Positions 43,861 to 54,225 of a stretch of DNA of 64,000 nucleotides are shown one piece after another; position 1 is the stretch's first letter; every line of letters begins with the position of its first letter. The stretch comes from Thermanaeromonas sp. GTDB lineage: Bacteria > Bacillota > DSM-521 > Neomoorellales > Neomoorellaceae. The notes below the pieces were generated by a model, which had not been told where the DNA came from, did no database searches, and saw only the letters and a list, made by a program, of their open reading frames with translations. Where the stretch lies: assembly GCF_021890735.1 (NCBI RefSeq), contig NZ_JAKKUR010000003.1:1-64000 (forward strand), written 5' to 3'. Position numbers and translations under genes: made by a program.

Positions 43861-44838
43861 ATGAAAAAATATTATGTTTTGGCGGTAGCGGCCGGCCTTT
43901 TGAGCCTGGCCTTTATTTTTGTAAGGCTTGTCTTTTACCTTCCCCTTGCCCGGACGCCTTACGAAGCAAGAGGCCTAGCGGTTGCAACTACGTCCGGGGA
44001 GGAAATTGCGCAAATACTTAAAGAAATCGTGCAGGGCGAGACAAGCGGAATTAAATTTTTTAAAACCGAAGGTGATCTGGCTCCGCTACCAGGAAAGGAA
44101 GTAGTGATAGGGGCGAATCTCTCCAAAGACCGGGGGGTATTAGGTCTATTTTCGTTAGCGTCATCTCCCCCGCAACTTTTAACTTATCGGGCCATCCTGC
44201 CGGTAGAAGAGGTCAAAGTGCTAAAATTAGAACCCGGCCGGGAAGGGGTTTTAGTCCGGGAAGTCTTGGAGGAAAGGTTCGGGGCTTATTTTCTTACTCG
44301 CTTCTATAGCCTTTATGTTTACCAAGAAGGTGCGTGGCAGGAAGCATGGCGCAAGGTCATAGACAATGATGAAAAGTGGCAGAAAAAGTGGGTAGGCCGC
44401 GGCGAGGGATGGGAAGGAATTAAAGACAAAGTAGAGGTGGAATTTAACTGGGAAGGAGGACGCCTCGTAGCCAGGACCCAGGAAATTAGGGTTTTCTGGG
44501 AAGGACCGCATCCAGAACATCCGCCCACTTCCACCAAAGAAAGGGCGCTAGCCCGGTTATACAAATGGGAGCCCAAGTGGGGAGCGCTGATACTGGGAGA
44601 AGGAGAGGTAGGGAGGCCATGCGACCTTAAAGAGCAGAAAGGGGGCAGGTATGTAAAAATGGGCCAGCTTAAGCCCGGTGAAAGGGTGGCTATCCTGGAC
44701 GAAGAGGAAGCCTGGGGCTGGACCGCGTACATGGGGGAGGCTACCCAACTTTACCGCATAAAAACCTTATCGGGCTCTACAGGCTATGTTACTAAGGAGG
44801 ATGTAAGGATACACGGGGTTTCTGGGGAAACAAGGTAG
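43861..44838 (+). CDS. Hypothetical membrane-anchored protein with possible SH3-like C-terminus
   Basis: A 325-residue protein. An N-terminal anchor or signal helix occupies about 4-30 (YYVLAVAAGLLSLAFIFVRLVFYLPLA). The remainder is soluble and rich in charged and aromatic residues. The C-terminus (GQLKPGERVAILDEEEAWGWTAYMG...LSGSTGYVTKEDVRI) has the rhythm of a bacterial SH3-type domain, which would fit a cell-wall location. I recognise no catalytic motif. ATG after AAAGGGGGG. The argCJ promoter follows within 40 bases of its stop. Confidence 0.6.
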   Translation: MKKYYVLAVAAGLLSLAFIFVRLVFYLPLARTPYEARGLAVATTSGEEIAQILKEIVQGETSGIKFFKTEGDLAPLPGKEVVIGANLSKDRGVLGLFSLASSPPQLLTYRAILPVEEVKVLKLEPGREGVLVREVLEERFGAYFLTRFYSLYVYQEGAWQEAWRKVIDNDEKWQKKWVGRGEGWEGIKDKVEVEFNWEGGRLVARTQEIRVFWEGPHPEHPPTSTKERALARLYKWEPKWGALILGEGEVGRPCDLKEQKGGRYVKMGQLKPGERVAILDEEEAWGWTAYMGEATQLYRIKTLSGSTGYVTKEDVRIHGVSGETR

Positions 44839-44848
44839 AAATTTTTTC

Positions 44849-44884
44849 TTGCATTTTTATGCAATCTGGCTGTATAATTATACA
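44849..44884 (+). promoter_or_regulatory. Promoter of the arginine operon overlapped by two ARG boxes
   Basis: Palindrome TTGCATTTTTATGCAA (44849-44864) and palindrome TGTATAATTATACA (44871-44884) are 21 bases apart centre to centre, the spacing of tandem ArgR boxes in E. coli. The -35 TTGCAT (44849-44854) and -10 TATAAT (44873-44878, 18-base spacer) are embedded in them. ArgR/AhrC bound with arginine would block the polymerase. Confidence 0.85.
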
Positions 44885-44912
44885 ATAACTCAGCGGCCTG
44901 AGGTGTTTAGTT

Positions 44913-45953
44913 ATGCTTAAAGTAGGCATCATAGGAGCTACAGGTTATACGGGTGCAGAATTGGTGCGTTTGGCTTGCCGCCACCCCCGCTTGGAGCTTG
45001 TGGCTCTCACCTCTCAAACTTTCTCTGGCCAGGAGATGGACCGGGTTTACCCATCACTTCACGGGTTCTGCTCTCATATTTGCGAGGATCTTAGCCCGGA
45101 GGAGGTACTTTCCCGCGCGGAAGTAGTTTTTCTAGCCCTGCCCCACGGCCATTCGGTACCCATAGTTGAGGAGGCCCTGCGCCGGGGAGTCCGGGTCATT
45201 GATTTGGGGGCTGACCTTAGGTTCCGGGATGTGCGGGTTTATGAAGAGTGGTACGGACTTAAACATCCCAACCCCGAGCTGGCCGCACAGGCGGTATACG
45301 GACTACCGGAGATACACCGGGAGGAGATCGCCTCTGCCCGGGTGGTGGCCAATCCGGGGTGCTATCCTACAAGTGTTATCTTAGCCTTGGCTCCCCTTAT
45401 CAAGGCGGGTTACGGGGAATTGGACAGCATCGTTATTGATGCCAAGTCCGGCGTTTCCGGTGCCGGCAGGAAAACGGAAATAGGTTACCTCTTTACCGAG
45501 TGTAATGAAAGCCTCCATCCTTATGGAGTGGCCAGGCACCGCCACACCCCCGAGATCGAGCAAGAGCTGAGCTTGATGGCCGGTAGAAAGGTGACGGTTT
45601 CCTTTACGCCGCACTTAGTACCCATTACCCGGGGTATCCTGAGCACTATTTATGTAAACTTGAAAGCAGAAGTTTCGGAGGAAGAACTGCGCAAGCTATA
45701 CGAAGAGTTTTACCGGGAGGCTCGCTTTGTTAAACTTCTGCCGCCGGGGCTCTGGCCGCATACCCGTTGGGTCTACGGGAGCAACTTCTGCCATATTAAT
45801 TTTACTTTGGACCGGCGCACGGGGAGGCTGATCCTGGCTTCTGCCATTGATAACTTGACTAAAGGAGCCTCTGGCCAGGCCCTTCAAAACCTCAATCTCA
45901 TGTTCGGATGGCCGGAAGACTTGGGCCTTAATTATCCCGGCCTTTCTCCGTAA
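44913..45953 (+). CDS. argC: N-acetyl-gamma-glutamyl-phosphate reductase
   Basis: A 346-residue NADPH enzyme of arginine synthesis that reduces N-acetylglutamyl phosphate to its semialdehyde. The nucleotide-binding GIIGATGYTGAELVRL, catalytic Cys150 in VANPGCYPT, and the HRHTPEIEQEL motif are present. The ATG follows GAGGTG. It is the first gene of argCJBDFGH and directly follows the ARG boxes. Confidence 0.97.
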   Translation: MLKVGIIGATGYTGAELVRLACRHPRLELVALTSQTFSGQEMDRVYPSLHGFCSHICEDLSPEEVLSRAEVVFLALPHGHSVPIVEEALRRGVRVIDLGADLRFRDVRVYEEWYGLKHPNPELAAQAVYGLPEIHREEIASARVVANPGCYPTSVILALAPLIKAGYGELDSIVIDAKSGVSGAGRKTEIGYLFTECNESLHPYGVARHRHTPEIEQELSLMAGRKVTVSFTPHLVPITRGILSTIYVNLKAEVSEEELRKLYEEFYREARFVKLLPPGLWPHTRWVYGSNFCHINFTLDRRTGRLILASAIDNLTKGASGQALQNLNLMFGWPEDLGLNYPGLSP

Positions 45954-46005
45954 AGCCTTTTGCGAAATTTTCCTTGAGGAGAGCCTTTAGGAGGGATCTA
46001 ATTCG

Positions 46006-47226
46006 ATGGAATGGGAAGTTATACCCGGTGGGGTAACCGCACCCCGAGGTTTCCGGGCGGCAGGCGTCTACGCCGGGTTAAAAAAAGCTAACCGGGATAA
46101 AAAGGATCTCGCCTTAATCGTGAGCGATACCTTAGCTTCGGCGGCAGCAGTGTATACTACCAATAAGGTACAGGCTGCTCCTTTAAAGATCACCCGTGAG
46201 CATTTGGCTTCCGGGCGGGCACGGGCCATTGTGGCTAACAGCGGTAATGCTAACGCCTGTACCGGGGAGCAGGGGTTAAAGGATGCCCGGAGGATGGCCG
46301 AGGTAACTGCGGAAATCCTGGGTATTAAACCGCAAGAAGTGGTGGTGGCCTCTACAGGTGTTATAGGTGTGCCTCTTCCCATGGATAAAATCGAAGCGGG
46401 AATAAGGAAGGCAGCTCAGGAACTGTCCCCCACGGGGAGTCGTGCGGCAGCAGAGGCCATCCTTACCACCGACCTAAGGGTTAAGGAAATAGCCGTGCGT
46501 TTCCATTTCAAGGGCAGTCCGGTGGTGATAGGAGGTATAGCCAAGGGTTCCGGCATGATCCATCCCCATATGGCTACCATGCTCGCCTTTCTTACCACCG
46601 ATGCGGTCCTAAGCCCGGAACAGTTGAAAAAGGCTTTGGTATCGGCGGTGGATAACACCTTTAACCTTATTACGGTGGACGGCGATACAAGTACCAACGA
46701 TATGGTAGTGGTCCTGGCCAACGGCCTCTCTGGAGTGGGGCCTACGAGCGAGGAAGAATACAGGATATTTGCTGCGGCTTTAGAGTACGTATGCCGTTAC
46801 CTGGCCCGCCTTATCGCCCGGGACGGGGAAGGCGCCAGCCGCCTCATTGAGGTGGAGGTGCGTGGTGCGGCCACCCTCACGGATGCCCGTAAAATAGCCA
46901 GGGCCATAGCCGGCTCAAATTTGGTGAAAAGCGCTGTTTTCGGCGCCGATGCCAACTGGGGCCGGATTTTATGCGCCGCGGGGTATGCCGGAGCCGAGCT
47001 GGATCCAGGACGGGTGGATATTTTTATCGAAAGCGCAGCCGGGTGCGAGCAACTAGCCAGTAAAGGGGAGCCCGCCTGCTTTGATGAAGCTAAAGCCAGC
47101 GCCATACTCTCGGCGGAAGAGGTTAAGATCATCGTAGATCTTAATCTGGGGCAGGCTACAGCAGTAGCTTATGGGTGCGATTTGACTTACGATTACGTCA
47201 AGATCAACGCTTCCTACAGGACCTGA
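46006..47226 (+). CDS. argJ: Bifunctional ornithine acetyltransferase / N-acetylglutamate synthase
   Basis: A 406-residue ArgJ. It self-cleaves before the nucleophile Thr191 in [25 protein letters not shown] and [14 protein letters not shown] are conserved. In the cyclic arginine pathway it regenerates N-acetylglutamate from N-acetylornithine and glutamate. I cannot tell whether the synthase activity with acetyl-CoA is retained. ATG after AGGAGG, 52 bases after argC. Confidence 0.96.
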   Translation: MEWEVIPGGVTAPRGFRAAGVYAGLKKANRDKKDLALIVSDTLASAAAVYTTNKVQAAPLKITREHLASGRARAIVANSGNANACTGEQGLKDARRMAEVTAEILGIKPQEVVVASTGVIGVPLPMDKIEAGIRKAAQELSPTGSRAAAEAILTTDLRVKEIAVRFHFKGSPVVIGGIAKGSGMIHPHMATMLAFLTTDAVLSPEQLKKALVSAVDNTFNLITVDGDTSTNDMVVVLANGLSGVGPTSEEEYRIFAAALEYVCRYLARLIARDGEGASRLIEVEVRGAATLTDARKIARAIAGSNLVKSAVFGADANWGRILCAAGYAGAELDPGRVDIFIESAAGCEQLASKGEPACFDEAKASAILSAEEVKIIVDLNLGQATAVAYGCDLTYDYVKINASYRT

Positions 47227-47307
47227 AAGAAAGGTTTGTTGTAAGAGCCTGTACCGGCGAGGGGCCGTAAAAGACCCCAGGAGGAAAGGCGAGGGAGAGG
47301 AGGGAAT

Positions 47308-48174
47308 TTGACTTTGGAGATTTCTGCTTTAGAGAAGACCAGCATCCTGATCGAAGCCCTGCCTTATATCCGTGAGTTTTACGGGAAAACGGTGGTCATA
47401 AAATACGGTGGGCACGCCATGCAGAGCTGCGAGCTTAAAAAGGCTGTTATGCAGGATGTGGTCCTCATGCATCTTGTGGGGATGCGGCCGGTATTGGTGC
47501 ACGGCGGCGGGCCGGAGATAACCCAGATGATGGAGAGGCTGGGGAAGAAACCAGAATTTGTGCAAGGCCAGCGGGTCACTGATGCGGAGACCATGGAGAT
47601 CGTGGAGATGGTGCTGGTAGGAAAGATAAATAAAGAAATTGTGGCCGAGATAAACCGCCTGGGAGGCAGGGCTGTGGGTCTATGCGGTAAGGACGGGATG
47701 CTTATCGAAGCCGAAAAGCAGAGCGGAGACGTGGAGCTGGGCTTTGTTGGTCAGGTGCGCAAAATAAATCCGGAGATTATACAGACTCTTATAGCAGAGG
47801 GCTATATACCGGTGGTGGCTCCGGTGGGGGTGGGGCCCGAGGGTGAAAGCTATAACATAAATGCCGATTACGTGGCCGGTGAGCTGGCCGCGGCTTTAAA
47901 AGCCCATAAGCTGGTACTCCTGACAGATGTAGAGGGGATATTAGCCGATAAAAACGATCCTTCCTCCCTACTTTCCTCGGTAGAGGTAAGTAAAGTGCCC
48001 GAGCTGATTCAAGCGGGGATAATCTCCGGTGGCATGATCCCTAAAGTCGAGTGCTGTGTTAGGGCTCTGGAGGGTGGTGTGGCTCGCACGCACATCATTG
48101 ACGGCCGGGTACCCCATTCTATTTTGCTGGAAATTTTTACAGATAAAGGTGTGGGGACCATGGTTGTTCCTTAG
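47308..48174 (+). CDS. argB: Acetylglutamate kinase
   Basis: A 288-residue amino-acid kinase. It has the ATP-binding KYGGHAMQ, substrate loop LVHGGGPEI and the C-terminal [12 protein letters not shown]...[19 protein letters not shown]. An N-terminal helix of the arginine-sensitive hexameric type is visible ([19 protein letters not shown]), which suggests feedback inhibition by arginine. TTG start after GGAGGGAATT. Confidence 0.96.
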   Translation: MTLEISALEKTSILIEALPYIREFYGKTVVIKYGGHAMQSCELKKAVMQDVVLMHLVGMRPVLVHGGGPEITQMMERLGKKPEFVQGQRVTDAETMEIVEMVLVGKINKEIVAEINRLGGRAVGLCGKDGMLIEAEKQSGDVELGFVGQVRKINPEIIQTLIAEGYIPVVAPVGVGPEGESYNINADYVAGELAAALKAHKLVLLTDVEGILADKNDPSSLLSSVEVSKVPELIQAGIISGGMIPKVECCVRALEGGVARTHIIDGRVPHSILLEIFTDKGVGTMVVP

Positions 48175-48226
48175 AAAAGTTGTTGCCGAAAGATAAGGGT
48201 GTCAGGGCTTGAGAGGGGGAGCTTAT

Positions 48227-49423
48227 ATGACCAACGCGGAAATCGCCAGCCTGGGTAAGAGGTACGTAATGCATACCTATAACCGCTATCCCATAGCTTT
48301 AGTACGCGGGCAGGGCACCAAGGTTTGGGATGCCGACGGCCGCGAGTACCTAGATTTCATCGCCGGTTTAGGGGTTAATTCTTTAGGGCACTGTCACCCC
48401 CGGGTGGTTGAGGCCCTCCGGGAGCAGGCAGGCAAGCTCTTACATTGCTCCAACCTTTACTGGATAGAGCCCCAGGTTGAGCTGGCTAAAATCTTGGTGG
48501 AGCATTCGGGTCTGGGTAGGGCCTTCTTCTGTAATAGCGGGGCCGAGGCCGTCGAGGCGGCTATAAAGCTGGCCAGAAAATACGCCAAGGTGTATAAAGG
48601 GGAAAACTGTTTTGAGATAATCACCATGCGCCGCTCTTTCCACGGCCGGACTTTAGGAGCCCTTGCCGCCACCGGTCAAGATAAATTCCACCGGGGTTTT
48701 GAGCCTTTGCCACCCGGCTTCCGCTATGTTCCCTTTAATAATTTGGAAGCTTTAAAAGAGGCCGTCACCCCGGAAACCTGCGCCGTAATGCTAGAACCCG
48801 TTCAAGGTGAAGGAGGAGTTTACCCGGCAGAGAAGGAATACCTCAAGGCAGTAAGGAAATTATGTGATGAAAACGGCATACTACTTATCTTTGATGAAAT
48901 CCAGTGCGGTTTGGGCCGTACCGGCTACCTGTTCGCCCACCAGTATTATGAAGTATATCCCGACATTTTGACACTAGCTAAGGCTTTGGCCGGCGGCGTT
49001 CCCATCGGTGCCATGCTGGCTAAGGAAGAGGTGGCCCAAGCCTTTAGCCCGGGAGACCACGCTTCCACCTTTGGAGGAAATCCCCTGGCTGCTGCCTGCG
49101 GGGTGGCCGCCCTCCGGGCCCTGCTCGAAGAGGGGCTGGTGGAAAACGCCAGAAAACAAGGGGAATATTTGATGGAGCGCTTGCGCGACCTGGCCGCTAA
49201 ATTTCCGCAAGTATTGGAGGTGCGCGGGCGGGGCCTTATGGTGGGGGTGGAAATCGACGGCCCGGCTGATAGAATAGCCCAGGTATGCCTTGAGAAAGGG
49301 CTCCTTATTAATGCGGTCCACGGCCGAATCTTACGTTTCTTACCCCCGCTTACTGTAAAAAAAGAGGAGATCGATAAAGCTTTGGAGATCCTCCGTAAGG
49401 CTTTAAAAGAATGCTTGGGGTAA
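48227..49423 (+). CDS. argD: Acetylornithine aminotransferase
   Basis: A 398-residue PLP enzyme of the class III aminotransferases. The pyridoxal-binding lysine is in LTLAKALAGGVPIGAML; the motif GLGVNSLGHCHP and LLIFDEIQCGLGRTGYLFAH are present. The ATG at 48227 follows GGGGGAG; an upstream in-frame TTG is less well placed. Confidence 0.95.
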   Translation: MTNAEIASLGKRYVMHTYNRYPIALVRGQGTKVWDADGREYLDFIAGLGVNSLGHCHPRVVEALREQAGKLLHCSNLYWIEPQVELAKILVEHSGLGRAFFCNSGAEAVEAAIKLARKYAKVYKGENCFEIITMRRSFHGRTLGALAATGQDKFHRGFEPLPPGFRYVPFNNLEALKEAVTPETCAVMLEPVQGEGGVYPAEKEYLKAVRKLCDENGILLIFDEIQCGLGRTGYLFAHQYYEVYPDILTLAKALAGGVPIGAMLAKEEVAQAFSPGDHASTFGGNPLAAACGVAALRALLEEGLVENARKQGEYLMERLRDLAAKFPQVLEVRGRGLMVGVEIDGPADRIAQVCLEKGLLINAVHGRILRFLPPLTVKKEEIDKALEILRKALKECLG

Positions 49424-49530
49424 ACTGTTTTGTATACCTAGTGAGAGAAAGCTTAAGCTTTTCTGCCTTGCTTTATCTGGAAGGGAAAAGTAAAATAGAG
49501 TAAAAATGTCAAGAAAAGGGGTGTAACAGG

Positions 49531-50472
49531 TTGAAGGAACAGGCCCCTTCCCTTAAAGGCCGCGATTTTATTTGCCTAAAGCATTTTTCCACGGAGGAGA
49601 TCCATTATCTTTTAGATTTAGCTGCTGACCTCAAACTTAAGCAGAAGAACCGGGAACCCCATCCTTTGCTCGCAGGGAAAACGCTGGCTATGATTTTCAC
49701 CAAGCCTTCCACCCGCACGCGGGTTTCCTTTGAAGTAGCCATGTACCAGCTAGGCGGGCACGCCCTTTACCTAAGCAAGAATGAACTACAGCTCGGCCGG
49801 GGTGAGACCATCGCCGACACGGCGCGGGTACTTTCCCGGTACGTGGACGGTATTTTGATCCGCACTTTTGCCCATGAGGAAGTGGAAGAGCTGGCCCGGT
49901 ATGCGACGGTACCGGTGATAAACGGCCTAACGGATTTCCTCCATCCCACTCAAGTTTTGGCCGACCTTTTGACCATCCGTGAATGGAAGGGCAAGCTTAA
50001 GGGGCTCAACCTTACCTATATCGGGGATGGTAACAACGTGGCCCATTCCCTTCTGTACGGTGGTGCCCGGGTGGGCTTAAATATTACCATAGCTTGCCCG
50101 GCGGGGTACGAACCGCTGCCTCAGGTGGTAGAAGAGGCCAGGCGTATGGCTGCAGATAACGGGAGCCACATCACCGTGACCAATGATCCCCAGGAAGCTG
50201 CCCTGGGAGCAGATATTTTATATACTGATGTGTGGGCCAGCATGGGGCAAGAGGCAGAGGCAGAAAAGCGCCGGCAGGCTTTTAAAGGATTCCAGCTCAA
50301 CAGTACCCTCCTGAAGATGGCCCGGCCGGACGCCATGGTTCTCCACTGCCTTCCTGCCCACAGGGGCGAGGAGATAACGGATGAGGTAATCGACGGGCCG
50401 CAGTCAGCCGTCTGGGACCAGGCAGAAAACAGGTTACATGCCCATAAGGCTATATTAGCAGCCCTGCTCTAG
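49531..50472 (+). CDS. argF: Ornithine carbamoyltransferase
   Basis: A 313-residue transferase that makes citrulline. The carbamoyl-phosphate motif KPSTRTRVSFE, the TDFLHPTQVLADLLTI segment and the ornithine-binding HCLPAHRGEEI are all present. A TTG start follows GGGGTGTAACAGG. The 107-base gap upstream holds AT-rich sequence without a clear promoter. Confidence 0.96.
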   Translation: MKEQAPSLKGRDFICLKHFSTEEIHYLLDLAADLKLKQKNREPHPLLAGKTLAMIFTKPSTRTRVSFEVAMYQLGGHALYLSKNELQLGRGETIADTARVLSRYVDGILIRTFAHEEVEELARYATVPVINGLTDFLHPTQVLADLLTIREWKGKLKGLNLTYIGDGNNVAHSLLYGGARVGLNITIACPAGYEPLPQVVEEARRMAADNGSHITVTNDPQEAALGADILYTDVWASMGQEAEAEKRRQAFKGFQLNSTLLKMARPDAMVLHCLPAHRGEEITDEVIDGPQSAVWDQAENRLHAHKAILAALL

Positions 50473-50534
50473 GTTGGCTTAAGGAATTTGCGTTGTAGCG
50501 GTTTTACCATTTTGTTCAAGGGGGCTTTAGAACT

Positions 50535-51746
50535 ATGCCTGAAAAAGTGGTGCTGGCTTATTCCGGCGGGTTGGATACCTCTATCATAATCCCTTGGCTT
50601 AAGGAGACTTACGGGTATGAAGTCATCGCGGTCACCGTAGATTTAGGCCAGGGTGAAGAACTGGCTCCTCTAGAGGAAAAGGCTTTAAAGAGCGGGGCCA
50701 GCAAGATATACATTCTGGACAAAAAACGGGAATTCGTAGAAGACTTCATCTGGCCCACCCTTAAAGCAGGGGCCGTTTATGAGGGTAAATATTTGTTGGG
50801 AACCTCCTTCGCCCGCCCCCTCATCGCCAAGTGCCTGGTGGAGGTCGCAGAAAAGGAAGGAGCCACCGCGGTCGCTCACGGAGCGACAGGTAAGGGCAAC
50901 GACCAGGTGCGCTTTGAGCTGAGCATCAAAGCCTTAAATCCGGAGCTTAAAATAATAGCTCCCTGGCGTTTGTGGTCCATACGCTCCCGCGAAGAGGCCA
51001 TCGACTATGCAGTAGCGCGGGGTATTCCGGTACCGGTAGGGAAGGAACGGCCCTACAGCATGGACCGGAATCTTTGGCATCTGAGCCATGAAGGAGCCGA
51101 CCTGGAAGATCCTTGGAACGAGCCTAAAGAGGATATTTACGAGATTATTACTCCTCCGGAGAAGGCACCAGACAAACCCACTTATATAACCCTCGATTTC
51201 GAAAAGGGTGTACCCGTAGCCATAGACGGAAAACGTTTAGACCCTGTGGCGCTGGTGGAAAGGGTAAATGAATTGGCCGCGGCCAACGGGGTGGGTATTA
51301 TAGATCTAGTGGAGAACAGGCTGGTGGGCCTAAAGTCCCGGGGCGTTTATGAGTGTCCGGGAGGCACAGTGCTCTATATAGCCCACCGGGAGCTCGAACA
51401 CCTCACCCTTGACCGCCAGACCATGCATTTTAAAGAGATGGTGGCTGCAAAATATGCGGAGCTGGTTTATGACGGCAACTGGTATTCGCCTTTAAAGAAA
51501 GCCCTGGATGCTTTTGTGGACAGCACCCAGGAGACGGTTACTGGCACCGTCCGGCTAAAGCTATATAAAGGCAACTGCACTCCTGCCGGTGTGCGTTCAC
51601 CCTACTCCCTATACAGTGAGGAGCTGGTTACCTTCGGTGCCGGGGGGGACTACGATCAGAGGGATGCCACGGGCTTTATTAATCTGTTCGGATTACCCTT
51701 AAAGGTGCGCGCCCAGATGGAGATGAGGACGGGTTTAAGGAAATAG
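50535..51746 (+). CDS. argG: Argininosuccinate synthase
   Basis: A 403-residue ATP-dependent ligase joining citrulline and aspartate. The ATP motif is [15 protein letters not shown]; the citrulline/aspartate motif [13 protein letters not shown] and the segment [16 protein letters not shown] follow. Full length for the family. It is 16 bases upstream of argH. Confidence 0.97.
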   Translation: MPEKVVLAYSGGLDTSIIIPWLKETYGYEVIAVTVDLGQGEELAPLEEKALKSGASKIYILDKKREFVEDFIWPTLKAGAVYEGKYLLGTSFARPLIAKCLVEVAEKEGATAVAHGATGKGNDQVRFELSIKALNPELKIIAPWRLWSIRSREEAIDYAVARGIPVPVGKERPYSMDRNLWHLSHEGADLEDPWNEPKEDIYEIITPPEKAPDKPTYITLDFEKGVPVAIDGKRLDPVALVERVNELAAANGVGIIDLVENRLVGLKSRGVYECPGGTVLYIAHRELEHLTLDRQTMHFKEMVAAKYAELVYDGNWYSPLKKALDAFVDSTQETVTGTVRLKLYKGNCTPAGVRSPYSLYSEELVTFGAGGDYDQRDATGFINLFGLPLKVRAQMEMRTGLRK

Positions 51747-51762
51747 AAAGGGGCCAGCGGCA

Positions 51763-53178
51763 ATGAAACTTTGGGGTGGCCGCTTCCGAAAGGATACTGC
51801 TAAAATAGTGGAGGAATTCCATTCCTCCCTTTCTTTTGATCACCGGCTTTACCGGCAGGACATCCGGGGTTCCATAGCCCATGCACGTATGCTGGCTTCT
51901 GTGGGGCTCCTTAGCAGGGAGGAAGCTAATAAGATCGTAGAAGGGCTTAAGGGAATTCTAGAGGATATCGAAGCCGGCCGGCTTACCTTTGAAGGAGCGG
52001 AGGACATTCACACTTATGTTGAGAAGGTATTGACTGAAAGGATAGGTGAGGCGGGCAAAAAACTGCATACCGCCAGAAGCCGGAACGACCAGGTAGCCTT
52101 GGATCTCCGCCTCTATCTTAAGGAAGAGATTCCGCATATTTCCTTCCTTTTGCACCGGCTGCAAGAAGCACTGGTTAATCTTGCCCAAGAACACCTTGGT
52201 ACCATAATGCCCGGGTATACCCACCTACAGAGGGCGCAGCCTGTAACTTTAGCGCACCATCTCCTGGCCTACTTTGAGATGCTGGAAAGGGACCAGGGAA
52301 GGCTGACAGACTGTTTGAAACGCCTGGATGTCTCTCCTTTAGGTTCTGGGGCTCTGGCCGGTACCACCTTACCCATAGACCGGGAGATGGTGGCCCGTGA
52401 GCTGGGCTTCAAAGGGATAACGGCCAACTCTTTAGATGCCGTGGGTGACCGGGATTTCGCTGTGGAATTTTTGGCTGCGGCCAGCCTCCTCATGATGCAC
52501 TTGAGCCGGCTGGCCGAGGAGATCATCCTCTGGTGTACGGAAGAATTCGGGTTTTTAGAGCTCGATGATGCTTATACTACCGGTTCCAGCATGATGCCCC
52601 AGAAGAAAAACCCCGATGTCGCAGAACTTGTAAGGGGCAAAACCGGACGGGTCTACGGGCATTTGCTGGGGCTTTTAACAGTGCTTAAAGGATTGCCCTT
52701 AGCCTATAACAAAGATTTGCAAGAAGATAAGGAAGCTGTGTTCGATACAGTGGATACCTTGAAGGGGTGCCTGGCTGCCTTGACTCCTCTTCTTGCCTCG
52801 GCCAAATTTAACACTCAGAGGATGCGGGATGCTGCTGAGGGCGGCTTCAGCAATGCTACAGATGTGGCCGAATACCTGGTACGCAAAGGGGTCCCCTTCC
52901 GTGAGGCCCATTCTGTGGTAGGAGCGCTTGTTCTTTGGTGCCTGGAACGGGGCTGCCGCCTGGAGGACCTGAGCTTAGAAGAATTCAAGGCCTTTTCTCC
53001 CCTTTTTGGCCAAGATATTTACCAGCATCTTTCCGTAGAGGCTTGTCTTAACAGGCGGGATGTACCGGGTGGCCCGGCACCCCAAGCCGTAACACGGGCG
53101 CTTGAACGAGCAAAGAATCTTCTAGCCGAACGGGCCGAATCATTTAAGCTTCTGAAAGGCTTGGCGGAAGTACAATGA
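51763..53178 (+). CDS. argH: Argininosuccinate lyase
   Basis: A 471-residue fumarase-superfamily lyase releasing arginine and fumarate. It opens with KLWGGRFRKD, has TARSRNDQVALDLRLYL and the mobile catalytic-loop signature GSSMMPQKKNPDVAELVRGK. Its stop codon overlaps the start of the following dehydratase gene (ATGA), which ties that gene to the arginine operon. Confidence 0.97.
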   Translation: MKLWGGRFRKDTAKIVEEFHSSLSFDHRLYRQDIRGSIAHARMLASVGLLSREEANKIVEGLKGILEDIEAGRLTFEGAEDIHTYVEKVLTERIGEAGKKLHTARSRNDQVALDLRLYLKEEIPHISFLLHRLQEALVNLAQEHLGTIMPGYTHLQRAQPVTLAHHLLAYFEMLERDQGRLTDCLKRLDVSPLGSGALAGTTLPIDREMVARELGFKGITANSLDAVGDRDFAVEFLAAASLLMMHLSRLAEEIILWCTEEFGFLELDDAYTTGSSMMPQKKNPDVAELVRGKTGRVYGHLLGLLTVLKGLPLAYNKDLQEDKEAVFDTVDTLKGCLAALTPLLASAKFNTQRMRDAAEGGFSNATDVAEYLVRKGVPFREAHSVVGALVLWCLERGCRLEDLSLEEFKAFSPLFGQDIYQHLSVEACLNRRDVPGGPAPQAVTRALERAKNLLAERAESFKLLKGLAEVQ

Positions 53179-54215
53179 AGGCGGAACAAGGGACAAAAAG
53201 GGATGAAAATCTACTAGGGTGGTTTTGTAGTTATACTCCGCTAGAGATCGTTCGTGCCTTGGGGTTTAGGCCATACCGGATGCTGCCTCCTTTAGGAAGG
53301 GCGCCGCGGGCAGACGGCTTTTTTGCGGGTAACCTCTGCCCGTATGTAAAGGCATGTCTGGAGAACGCCCTGGAGGGAAGGTTTCCACCCGTTTTAGGGC
53401 TGCTCCTGGTCCCTTCCTGCAGTGCTATGACTCATCTTGCTAACCTTTGGCGGGCGCTAGAGCTTTCCGGACCGGTCTGGGTTATCGATGTACCCCGGAG
53501 CTACAATTCTTTAGCGGTGGATTATTTCAGCCGGCGGCTGGAGGAAGTTGCCCTTCAGATGGCCTCCTTTTACGGCCGGCGCCTCTATAAAGAGGACTTG
53601 TGGCAGGCCATTGAAGAAGAAAAGCAGCGCAAAGAGCGCCTTAAGGGCTTTCTTGAAGAGAGGGCGGCCGGCAACGTTTTCTTACGGGGTGCACGGGTTC
53701 TTGAGCTTTTAGAGGAAGGGATAAACGGGGCAAATACTTTTCCCGACCCTGGGGAAGGTTCTGCTGTGCCTAGGGACAGGCTCCGGTTGCTATTGCTGGG
53801 CAGCATCGTGCCTTCGTACCTCCTGGACATGGTAGAGCAGGCGGGCGCGGTAAGCGTTGTAGAGGATGCCTGTAACGGGTGGCGCTTGCTACCCGGGGAG
53901 GCCTGTGGGGCCGACTCGCCTTACACCTACTTGGCCCACCTATATTTGAGCAAGCCCCCCTGCCCGCGCATGGTGGCTGATAAAGGCCGGAGGAGGAGAT
54001 ACCTGCAAGACCTACTTTCCCGTTACCGGATAGACGGGGCTATATATCACGTTATGAAATTTTGCGATGCCGGCCTGATGGACTGGATCTTGGTTAAAGA
54101 AGAGCTGGATTTAAGGGGTATTCCGGTGCTCAGGGTGGAAGGGGATTATACCGGCGGAGGCCGGGGACAGTGGAGCACCCGCGTAGAGGCTTTCCTGGAG
54201 AGATTGAGAAGGTAG
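53175..54215 (+). CDS. 2-hydroxyacyl-CoA dehydratase family D-component, subunit 1
   Basis: A 346-residue HgdB/BcrC-like protein. Likely [4Fe-4S] ligands are Cys in GWFCSYTPLEI, GNLCPYVKACLE and VPSCSAM, with the family closing pattern HVMKFCDAG. The family catalyses radical dehydration of 2-hydroxyacyl-CoA, or forms double-cubane cluster proteins. Start ATG overlaps the argH stop (ATGA). The following gene is a second homologous subunit, and an activase comes third. Confidence 0.85.
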   Translation: MKAEQGTKRDENLLGWFCSYTPLEIVRALGFRPYRMLPPLGRAPRADGFFAGNLCPYVKACLENALEGRFPPVLGLLLVPSCSAMTHLANLWRALELSGPVWVIDVPRSYNSLAVDYFSRRLEEVALQMASFYGRRLYKEDLWQAIEEEKQRKERLKGFLEERAAGNVFLRGARVLELLEEGINGANTFPDPGEGSAVPRDRLRLLLLGSIVPSYLLDMVEQAGAVSVVEDACNGWRLLPGEACGADSPYTYLAHLYLSKPPCPRMVADKGRRRRYLQDLLSRYRIDGAIYHVMKFCDAGLMDWILVKEELDLRGIPVLRVEGDYTGGGRGQWSTRVEAFLERLRR

Positions 54216-54225
54216 GTGGGTAGAT

